From the NCBI GenBank assembly GCA_030615175.1, contig JAUWZX010000001.1:652044-716043 (forward strand): a stretch of DNA of 64,000 bases. The letters run 5' to 3'. The stretch is from Candidatus Parvarchaeota archaeon (GTDB lineage Archaea > Nanobdellota > Nanobdellia > WJKC01). Position numbers and translations under genes: made by a program. Under the pieces are notes generated by a model. That model had not been told where the DNA came from. It did not search any database and worked only from the letters and a program-made list of their open reading frames with translations. This document shows positions 17,037 through 24,145 of this stretch, piece after piece (the stretch's first letter is position 1; each line of letters starts with the position of its first letter).

Positions 17037-19430
17037 ATGAAAGCAGTAATAATTGATAAATTAAAAGGCTTGGATGACTGCTTATTCACTGAACCTGTTT
17101 TAATACCAAAACCAAAAGAGGTTCATAAATTAAGTAATCATGCGTACTCACTAACACCTGAATCAACAATTAGTCACGTTAATATTGAAGAAAGCAATGA
17201 CTTGGAAGGCTTATTAGATGCTGATAATGAGGAAGCATATAATTTAGAAGTTAAGGATGAAAGAGTAAGGATTTACTCTAATCATGAGAAAGGACTGTAT
17301 TATGGAATGCAGACTTTAATCCAGTTAATGAAGAATACGCGTTTAATTCCTGAAATAAGAATAAGGGATGCGCCTGACTTTAAAGTCAGGGGAGTGGCGC
17401 AGGACATATCACGAGGACAGGTTTTCACTATTGAAAACGCTAAGAGGTACATCAAGGTTTTAAGCCATTATAAGATGAACACGTACTGCCTCTACCTTGA
17501 AGACATGTTCGCTCACCCGAAACACCCTTTAATAGGCAGTAACCGCGGGGCACTGACAGTAGAGGAAGTAAAGGAATTAGATGAGTATGCAAGAAAACAT
17601 TACATTGAATTAATACCTATTTTCGAATGTTTCGGGCATGCAGATAACATATTAACTCATAAGGAATACGCGCATTTAGGCGAGTTCCCTGGAGCTCAAT
17701 GCTTTGATGCTTCAAACCCTGAGTATTATTCATTCATTAATGATTATATTTCATTATTAAGTGAAACGTTCTCCACTGACTGCTTTCATATAGGGTGTGA
17801 TGAGAGTTTTGATTTTGGCAGGCTGCGAACCAGAGGCTTGGTTAAGGAAAAAGGCAGGAGCACAGCATTAACTGAGGTGTATGAGAGGATATATGAAATC
17901 ACTAAAAGGAATGGTAATAAACACATCATAATGTATGATGATGTATTAAGACTGGATAAGGGGATTCAAAGAAAATTGAATAAGGACATAATCTTAATGT
18001 ACTGGAATTATGCTTCTAAAAAAAGGCATCCAAGTTTAAAGAAGTATTTAAACGCAGGCTTTAAAGTCATAGTCAGTCCATCAATGCTTAATTTACAGAG
18101 AAATTTTCCTGACAATAAGAATTCAAGCAGTAACATAATAAATTTTGTGAAAACAGCTTATGATTACAGGGATAGGGGCTGCCTGGGCGTGTTGACTTCC
18201 ACATGGCAGGGTCAGAGGTTTCATTCACTGCGGGAAAACGAGGTATTCGGGGCAGTTCTCACTGCAGGGGTTTCATGGAGTACTAAAGGATTTGATTATG
18301 AAACATTTAAACAGGATTACGGGCACTTATTTTACGGTATTAAGAAAGAAAAATTAAAGTCATTTAATGAATTATTCACTCTTTTAAGTTCATCTGCATC
18401 AAAGTATTATTTAAAATTCCTTAATATACCATTAACTACAATACACCCTCCGTTTGGCACTTACATGTTTAAACATCCTTTAATTAGGAAGAATGATTTT
18501 GAAGAATTAGGTGATTTAGGCGTTAAGTGTTTAAGGTTATATGATGAACTTAAGCCAGGCGTGTTATTTGAACGTGAAAACTTTGAGTGCATGGAATTCG
18601 GCGCTGAACTGGCAAAGTACTTGGGGAATAATAAGAAAGAGGATGCCAGTTACATTAGGGATAGATATGAGGAATTATGGTTGAGAGCTGCTAAGAGGCC
18701 TGGTCTGGATGAAATACTGAAACGCTTTGACACGTTAATCAGGCAGTATGATGAGGAAGCCGTTAAAGATCCTTATCTGCCATCTGAATGGATTTGGGCT
18801 AGAGAGAAGACCTGCCCTGTTAAACCGCGTTATTTCAGGAAGGTAATTGAGATTGATGGGCCGGTAAAGAAAGCGGTTATTCAGGGGGTTGCCTGCAATC
18901 AAATGAATGTTTATGTAAACAATCATTATGTTGGGGATGTTTTTTCAAGATTCTCATTATCCGTTCTCCCTGTTAAGAACAGGGTTAAGGCGTGGGATGT
19001 GACAAGATATTTGAATGAGGGTAAGAATGTTATTGCTATCAAAGCATTTAATTATGAGGGATTTAAGGGTGCTGTTAATCTTTATGGTCAAATCCAATTA
19101 AGCGGTGATTCATTAATTAAGGAAATAAAAACTGACAGGACGTGGGTTACTCAGAAGAAGATGATATATAATAGTGATGATTGGAGGCAGTTAAGTTTTA
19201 ATGATGATGACTGGAGAACAGCTAGATCTTACGGTCGCCCGCCAGAGTATAATGGCGACATCTATACGCCTGATTTATTAAGCGGAGAAGTTTCAGATAC
19301 TCAGGATTATTTTGGAGTGCAGGGGCATTTTTATCATTTATTAAGGAATACTGCAGGCAGTTTCCTGACTCGTTTAATAAAGCCATTTATTCCAAAAATC
19401 ATTAAGAGTTTAAAGCCTCGCATTAACTGA
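17037..19430 (+). CDS. GH20-like beta-N-acetylhexosaminidase
   Basis: An N-terminal GH20b-like domain (LPxP-type start, EKGLYYGMQTLIQL) precedes a TIM barrel with H251-I-G-C-D255-E256, the Asp-Glu pair of GH20 substrate-assisted catalysis, and GVAQDISRGQVFTIEN at the first strand. A C-terminal beta-sandwich (about 590-760) resembles the sugar-binding domain of GH2-type enzymes (VYVNNHYVGDV, WDVTRYLNEGKNVIAIKA). It probably removes terminal GlcNAc/GalNAc. No signal peptide is visible. It ends 17 bp before the copied tRNA-Leu end. Confidence 0.87.
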   Translation: MKAVIIDKLKGLDDCLFTEPVLIPKPKEVHKLSNHAYSLTPESTISHVNIEESNDLEGLLDADNEEAYNLEVKDERVRIYSNHEKGLYYGMQTLIQLMKNTRLIPEIRIRDAPDFKVRGVAQDISRGQVFTIENAKRYIKVLSHYKMNTYCLYLEDMFAHPKHPLIGSNRGALTVEEVKELDEYARKHYIELIPIFECFGHADNILTHKEYAHLGEFPGAQCFDASNPEYYSFINDYISLLSETFSTDCFHIGCDESFDFGRLRTRGLVKEKGRSTALTEVYERIYEITKRNGNKHIIMYDDVLRLDKGIQRKLNKDIILMYWNYASKKRHPSLKKYLNAGFKVIVSPSMLNLQRNFPDNKNSSSNIINFVKTAYDYRDRGCLGVLTSTWQGQRFHSLRENEVFGAVLTAGVSWSTKGFDYETFKQDYGHLFYGIKKEKLKSFNELFTLLSSSASKYYLKFLNIPLTTIHPPFGTYMFKHPLIRKNDFEELGDLGVKCLRLYDELKPGVLFERENFECMEFGAELAKYLGNNKKEDASYIRDRYEELWLRAAKRPGLDEILKRFDTLIRQYDEEAVKDPYLPSEWIWAREKTCPVKPRYFRKVIEIDGPVKKAVIQGVACNQMNVYVNNHYVGDVFSRFSLSVLPVKNRVKAWDVTRYLNEGKNVIAIKAFNYEGFKGAVNLYGQIQLSGDSLIKEIKTDRTWVTQKKMIYNSDDWRQLSFNDDDWRTARSYGRPPEYNGDIYTPDLLSGEVSDTQDYFGVQGHFYHLLRNTAGSFLTRLIKPFIPKIIKSLKPRIN

Positions 19431-19447
19431 CTCATATATTATAAAAA

Positions 19448-19465
19448 ATGAGTGTGGGGGACGTG
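19448..19465. repeat. Copied 3' end of tRNA-Leu (candidate att site, distal copy)
   Basis: ATGAGTGTGGGGGACGTG matches 16 of 18 bases of 20992-21009, which covers the 3' acceptor and T-stem of the tRNA-Leu gene. Both copies point the same way and enclose the RHH/HEPN pair, as expected for integration at a tRNA 3' end. Confidence 0.6.
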
Positions 19466-19491
19466 GAATAACAAAAATAGAAGTTCACGAA

Positions 19492-20226
19492 TCACTTTTC
19501 ATCTTCCGTTCTCTTTGCTTCATCAACCTTTCTTGCTAAAAGACTCGTAAACATTATATATTCTAATGCCTTGTCAAGATTATCAAGTGTTATATCACTA
19601 TGAGCTTTGGGGTCACGTACACCCATAACAGCACCAGCAAAAAGACTTTGAAATCCTTGTTGCTCCGTTTTTTCAGTATCTGTTCTTAATTCATTAATTT
19701 TTAATTTTGGGTGAGTAACACTAAAGACCTTACGCATTAACTTCGCCCCATCTAATTCCTTTCCACTTTTTTTGTCCTTAGGCCTGCCAGTCTTTTCCTT
19801 AACTAAATTAATGATTCGCTTACTTGAAGCAAAGATGGCCTCAGCATAATGACCATTTCGAAATAACTTTTCTGAAACTTTTTTAATTTCAGGATGGATA
19901 TCCAGTATTTTATAAAGTTCATATGGATTGCTTGCTTTAATAACTTCAACCTTTCCACTCTTACTCCAAGGATATGGTTTTCCGCATTTATGACAAAATT
20001 TTGGAACGGGCACAGAGTAAACAGAAGCAACCCCACCCCTAACCCAAAGTTTTCCTTTGATTCCTTCTTGGCAGTTAGGGCATCTATGAATTGTTTCTGC
20101 ACCACATTCCTCACAAAAATTTCTGCGTAGTCTTGGATTCGATATATGATACTGTGTAATCTTGTGACCATTCAGACATACTTGCATAGTATCCTGAAAT
20201 CTTCCATCATGTCCATAATGAATCAT
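19492..20226 (-). CDS. Zinc-finger-HEPN fusion (DUF2321-like plus TIGR02391/Ymh), likely toxin
   Basis: The N-terminal 100 residues hold several zinc knuckles (FCEECG, CPNCQ, FCHKCGKPYPW) resembling DUF2321. The C-terminal 130 residues match the TIGR02391/Ymh family (NGHYAEAIFASSKRI, LDGAKLMRKVFS, QGFQSLFAGAVMGVRDPKAH), a HEPN-type fold. R204-D-P-K-A-H209 is the RxxxxH motif of HEPN RNases. It overlaps the upstream RHH gene by ATGA. I infer an RNase toxin or defence effector; the zinc part may recognise nucleic acid. Confidence 0.82.
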   Translation of the reverse strand: MIHYGHDGRFQDTMQVCLNGHKITQYHISNPRLRRNFCEECGAETIHRCPNCQEGIKGKLWVRGGVASVYSVPVPKFCHKCGKPYPWSKSGKVEVIKASNPYELYKILDIHPEIKKVSEKLFRNGHYAEAIFASSKRIINLVKEKTGRPKDKKSGKELDGAKLMRKVFSVTHPKLKINELRTDTEKTEQQGFQSLFAGAVMGVRDPKAHSDITLDNLDKALEYIMFTSLLARKVDEAKRTEDEK

Positions 20227-20876
20227 ACGTCACACGCCCTTCGTGCGGCCTTTACTGTTGGCGCCCTTCCCTCAGGAGCATTAATTGAATCACTCATTGA
20301 CTTTACAATTTGTTTAACTTTTTCAATTTCCTTTAATCTACTGGCGAATTTTTCTTTGCCCCTAGTTATGGCTTTATTGAGCTCCATTAAAATGATTTTT
20401 GGGTGTGATAACTCTGAGAGATTAATATATTCAAGGTTGACAGTTTCTTCAACCCTATCCATCCAAACATACCAGCCCTCAAGTCCTCTTGGAAATAAGA
20501 AGAAATTAAATATAACTTCATGACTAACACCTTCCTCATCTTCAAAAGAGTCAGACGTTTGCCCTATTTTTACTGATGCATCAAACTTTTTAAGAATAGG
20601 AGCTATCAAGTCAAATAATTCTTTATACTTCTTGTGAATACTTTCTTCAGTGATTGTTTTTTCAATGTCCATCGTAATGCTTTTTAAGACATCCTCAGTT
20701 AATTTAGAAATATTGATATTTTGGCTGCGAGCTCTTTCAATTACTCTTTTATCAACACTCAAGTTCAACTTTTGCTTTTCAGGTCTTTCGCCCATGAATA
20801 AAGGGAAATTGAATCTATTTAAATACTTTTTGATTTTGTCAAATTTATTTAAATAGTTTTCGATACTTTTCGGCAC
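20223..20876 (-). CDS. Ribbon-helix-helix (CcdA-like) protein, likely antitoxin/autoregulator
   Basis: Residues about 35-68 (KLNLSVDKRVIERARSQNIN, then SKLTEDVLKSI) are a CcdA-like ribbon-helix-helix DNA-binding domain. The remaining 150 residues form an unfamiliar alpha/beta domain that may bind the partner. The start is GTG, supported by an AAGGAG sequence six bases before it. Upstream are a perfect 21-bp palindrome and two half-palindromes, probable operators. The downstream HEPN gene overlaps by 4 bp. Confidence 0.78.
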   Translation of the reverse strand: MPKSIENYLNKFDKIKKYLNRFNFPLFMGERPEKQKLNLSVDKRVIERARSQNINISKLTEDVLKSITMDIEKTITEESIHKKYKELFDLIAPILKKFDASVKIGQTSDSFEDEEGVSHEVIFNFFLFPRGLEGWYVWMDRVEETVNLEYINLSELSHPKIILMELNKAITRGKEKFASRLKEIEKVKQIVKSMSDSINAPEGRAPTVKAARRACDV

Positions 20877-20883
20877 TTATACT

Positions 20884-20903
20884 CCTTACAAGGTCTTACA
20901 AGG
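20884..20903. promoter_or_regulatory. Tandem operator-like repeats before the RHH gene
   Basis: CCTTACAAGG followed directly by TCTTACAAGG: two near-identical 10-bp units, each almost palindromic. They lie between the TATA region and the GTG start, a repressing position. The spacing of one helical turn suits cooperative ribbon-helix-helix dimers. Confidence 0.55.
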
Positions 20904-20906
20904 CGC

Positions 20907-20927
20907 ATTCATTATAGTATAATGAAT
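20907..20927. promoter_or_regulatory. Perfect 21-bp palindrome in the RHH-HEPN promoter
   Basis: Two perfect 10-bp arms (ATTCATTATA and its inverted copy TATAATGAAT) flank a single G at 20917. The palindrome contains the TATA-like sequence for the minus-strand operon, so a bound repressor would block TBP. Best candidate binding site for the RHH protein. Confidence 0.65.
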
Positions 20928-20991
20928 GGGAGAAGTAACACAGACCTAAGCGAGCAAGCCACTCATAAATGTTTCGTAGAGTTACTTAAGT

Positions 20992-21009
20992 ATGAATGCG
21001 GGGGACGTG
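20992..21009. repeat. Candidate att site inside the 3' end of tRNA-Leu
   Basis: ATGAATGCGGGGGACGTG covers the tRNA 3' end and has a copy with two mismatches at 19448-19465. The 1.5 kb between them holds only the RHH and HEPN genes. Confidence 0.6.
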
Positions 21010-21140
21010 ATTTGAACACGCGCAGACACTAAGTCACAGGATGTCTCACCTTTATGCTGGTCTTAAGTATAGCACTCAAAGTCCAGTCATTATTCCTGGC
21101 TCTGAGTCCTGCCCCTTTGACCAGGCTCGGGCACCCCCGC
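20997..21140 (-). tRNA. tRNA-Leu (CAG) with anticodon-loop intron
   Basis: Acceptor strands GCGGGGG (21140-21134) and CCCCCGC (21004-20998) pair fully; the discriminator is A at 20997. The D-loop has GCCTGGTCAAA, the anticodon stem is CAGGA/TCCTG, the anticodon CAG is at 21104-21102, a long variable arm (GAC...GTC) follows, and the T-arm is GCGTG-TTCAAAT-CACGT. An intron of about 58 nt (21043-21100) interrupts the anticodon loop after position 37 and can pair with it (CTCAGAG with CTTTGAG), as expected for a bulge-helix-bulge site. Mature length is about 86 nt. CCA is not encoded. Confidence 0.93.
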
Positions 21141-21196
21141 GTTAAGGAATAAAAAATAAGTAATGATATTAAAAAAGTTTTGGTTAAATCCCCTTG

Positions 21197-21982
21197 CTAC
21201 AAGAACATTCTCTCTGGATCATCACTGAACTTGCCCTTACTGTTAATAAAGGCTTCACGCTCCTTCTTTAAACTGTAAAAAGCAAAATACTTTCTTTTCT
21301 TATCCTCAAGAAAACCAGTTAATTCATCCTTCTTATCTGGAAATGAATTAATAATGCATGCTCTAAGCGGCTTCTCAATGAACTGGGGGTCAACTCTTTC
21401 AACATTAATGCATGATTCCAAATCCATTATTAACTTGGCAGAGTAATCATAGAAAGAGTAATACAATTTGACAGCTTCATGATTCATCCCGCCTAACTTC
21501 TTAAGCATGTTATTAAATAAAATAGCATAATAATTATTATCTATTTCATAATCCAATTCATTTTTTACTTCATTAAAGAGTTTATAATTCTTCTCCTCTA
21601 AATCAAAAAACTCTAATTTACCGCTGCGTTGCTGTTTAATCAAAAAATTTAAAAGAGTGTCATAAACAGAACATAATTCATCAAAAAGCAGAGACCTTAA
21701 ACAAACATTAAGATGCCTGTCACTAGTGTAATCAGTCAATGACTCATTAATGTAATCCCTGATTGAATCATCACTCATTATTTCAAAAAAGTTCTTACTA
21801 TCATTCCAGTTAACTAATCTTCTCATGCCAGCTATAAAACCCATCTTCCAGTAAAGCTGGTGAACGTCAGAGTAAATCTGATTAATTTCCTTGAAAGAAT
21901 CAGAATCATTCTTAACGCACTTCCTGACCTCCCTAATCAGCCGCCGGTAACCCCTAATGCATCTTTTTAATTCCTTAAACAT
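21197..21982 (-). CDS. Hypothetical alpha-helical protein (paralogue of 30005-30814)
   Basis: 261 residues, helical, no signal peptide or recognised domain. It is clearly related to the protein encoded at 30005-30814: both begin with a short basic helix, carry a W-containing helix near residue 58, and share I..SFP.K..EL...LE.....Y..FYS near the end. The divergent neighbour is the proteasome-like operon, with about 125 bp of AT-rich promoter region between. A link to that operon is possible but unproven. Confidence 0.7.
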   Translation of the reverse strand: MFKELKRCIRGYRRLIREVRKCVKNDSDSFKEINQIYSDVHQLYWKMGFIAGMRRLVNWNDSKNFFEIMSDDSIRDYINESLTDYTSDRHLNVCLRSLLFDELCSVYDTLLNFLIKQQRSGKLEFFDLEEKNYKLFNEVKNELDYEIDNNYYAILFNNMLKKLGGMNHEAVKLYYSFYDYSAKLIMDLESCINVERVDPQFIEKPLRACIINSFPDKKDELTGFLEDKKRKYFAFYSLKKEREAFINSKGKFSDDPERMFL

Positions 21983-22107
21983 TAATAATTAATAGTGCAT
22001 CATAATATTTTAAGATTTATGCTGCTAAAAGCACCTGAATGAGGTACTATAAACATTATGTTATAACAGATAAATATTTTAAAGGAATTATAGGATAAAA
22101 TTCCGTG

Positions 22108-24135
22108 ATGCCTGAAAACATTATTAAATCAGATTTTATAGAAAGAAAGATTAATAGTTTGAAGAAGAAAAAATTCAAGAATGAGAACTCAAGAAAAACG
22201 GGTACAGTAATTTTATCCATACCTGCATTAGATGTAAAAAAAAATGACAGGGCGATTATCTCAGCAACTGATACAATGATATCCGGCAGTTTTGGTCCGC
22301 AGGACTATAATTACCGGAAAGTATATTTCTTAAACCCGTACACAAGCATTCTGACAACAGGCGATTGCATGTACATAGATTACATAGCAGTCACGGCAAA
22401 TTACTTATCAAGGTATATTCAATCAATAAATCAGTTTGAAAAAGGAATCAATAATCCTGAAGCAAGCCCTAAACTGGATGACTTCATAAGATGGATTCAT
22501 GAACTCATGTCATACGAAGAGGATAAAGGAGGAGTATTCATATTAAATGGTCAGTACAGGAATGGTAAAATGGACACGCTAAAAATAGACTGGGATGCAT
22601 TAATTGACTACATGGAAACTGACATGGAAGGACAGAATCAGGGAGAAGTCGGTGATTACCCGGTAAAGTACCCGGCAAGTGGTTGCGGGCAGGGGGAAGC
22701 ACTGCCAGTGCTGAATTACAACTTCGCATTAGAGGATAATGCTTACAATAAGATACCGCAAAAAAATGTAAGCAAGGCAAAAGCAAAATTAACAGCCCTG
22801 CTGTCCGTTTTTAGCGCTTTTAACTCGCAGCAGCATGCAACGGCTTTCGTTGGAGGGCATGGAGTGCTCAGTTCAATGGAGCATGGTAAGAGCTCGTCAC
22901 CAGACATAGGTTACTCAATACATGATGGCAGAAAATTATCATCACTAAAGGGATTGCAATTATTCCTGCAGGAAAGATACACAAGAGGTAATAGAACAGG
23001 GGATGTGGAGGAATTATTTGAATTAAAAGCTGATGATGATACGATAGATAAGAAAATTGAAGAAAAAATAGAGGAAACAATACTGGAATATGAAAATCAC
23101 AAGCACAAGTATGATATCAGGGACACGCTAATCTCTGTTGGCAGTTATAATAAAAACCTGGCAATATCAAGATGGAAGAAGCCTGATGAGATAAGAATAA
23201 ATGATGACGCAAGCGAGAGGACGTTGAAAACACTGAATAACTTGTACAAGAACATTAAAATTGATGAGATTAACCTTGAAGAAATAGATATTGGCACAGA
23301 ACCGCAAACAGAATTGGGGACTGCAATACAATTATATGAAGACGCGGTTGAAGAATTTAATAACATGATAATTGCTTACAAAGCAAAATGCAAGGCAGAC
23401 CCTGACGAAAAGGGATTCTATAAGGGCAAAAAATCATTTGACGGCGTAGTAATACTAAGATACTTATCACCCGCAGAGTTAAAATTCAAAGAGCATATTG
23501 GAGCAGTAGAATTAATTGATAAATCAAAAGCAGGATTCACTTCAATAGCAAGCGACGGGGGATTAATATCAAGGCAGTTAGAAAGGGATTTATACATGAG
23601 TTTCATAAATGAGTTATCAGACCATGAAGAAAGCAATCTTGAATCAATCATAGGTGACGCGTATGAATTCCCAATAAAACAAATTTTCTTTATTGACAGC
23701 GCTAAGTTCGAGAACAGGTACAATGTTGCGGGTTTTGAAGCAATAGGAGTGAAAGTAGGAGAAAATTCATCAGACATAATAAAAATGGACTTGCAGGGAT
23801 TATCAGAACAGGAAGATATTAAAGTAGCAGGACCAGTAAGTAACTGGTATATTGCAGAAGAATACTTAAAAGCACTGCCAAAAAAAGCATTTAATGAAGA
23901 TGTATGTTATCATTCAGGAATCATGGCATTATACACAGCCTTATGCAATAATATTGAAGCGGACGGGGACTTGGAAACAATAAAAAAAGAGAAGAAGATG
24001 ATTCTTGAAGACATGAAAAAGAAAGTAGAGATAGTGCATTTAACGTATCAAAGAGATACTTATAACTCTAAACTGAGTCAGGGAAGAATCAGCAACATCA
24101 TAGGCAACATAATTGGCATTGAAGAGCTGGGGTGA
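22108..24135 (+). CDS. Tandem proteasome-fold (Ntn hydrolase-like) protein
   Basis: 675 residues. Counting from the alternative GTG start at 22105, residues 32-62 run TGTVILSIPAL... DRAIISATDTMISGS, matching the first strands of proteasome beta subunits: a Thr near a would-be N-terminus, an Asp at the D17 place (D56), then RKVYFL (a Lys33-like lysine) and a TTGD turn. Further on, KLTALLSVFSAFN, TAFVGGHG, PDIGYSIHDG and LQLFLQERY follow the later strands. A second weaker copy begins at FDGVVILRYLSPAE, continues with TSIASDGG and ends near the C-terminus. I infer two fused Ntn domains. Catalysis is uncertain because no propeptide glycine precedes the Thr. A TATA box near 22072-22080 supports this start. 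Confidence 0.5.
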   Translation: MPENIIKSDFIERKINSLKKKKFKNENSRKTGTVILSIPALDVKKNDRAIISATDTMISGSFGPQDYNYRKVYFLNPYTSILTTGDCMYIDYIAVTANYLSRYIQSINQFEKGINNPEASPKLDDFIRWIHELMSYEEDKGGVFILNGQYRNGKMDTLKIDWDALIDYMETDMEGQNQGEVGDYPVKYPASGCGQGEALPVLNYNFALEDNAYNKIPQKNVSKAKAKLTALLSVFSAFNSQQHATAFVGGHGVLSSMEHGKSSSPDIGYSIHDGRKLSSLKGLQLFLQERYTRGNRTGDVEELFELKADDDTIDKKIEEKIEETILEYENHKHKYDIRDTLISVGSYNKNLAISRWKKPDEIRINDDASERTLKTLNNLYKNIKIDEINLEEIDIGTEPQTELGTAIQLYEDAVEEFNNMIIAYKAKCKADPDEKGFYKGKKSFDGVVILRYLSPAELKFKEHIGAVELIDKSKAGFTSIASDGGLISRQLERDLYMSFINELSDHEESNLESIIGDAYEFPIKQIFFIDSAKFENRYNVAGFEAIGVKVGENSSDIIKMDLQGLSEQEDIKVAGPVSNWYIAEEYLKALPKKAFNEDVCYHSGIMALYTALCNNIEADGDLETIKKEKKMILEDMKKKVEIVHLTYQRDTYNSKLSQGRISNIIGNIIGIEELG

Positions 24136-24145
24136 TTATTAAATC

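Noticed and set aside
9970-19430. A Bacteroidetes-type polysaccharide utilisation locus
   Set aside because: No SusC/SusD-like or dedicated sugar transporter genes lie in the block.
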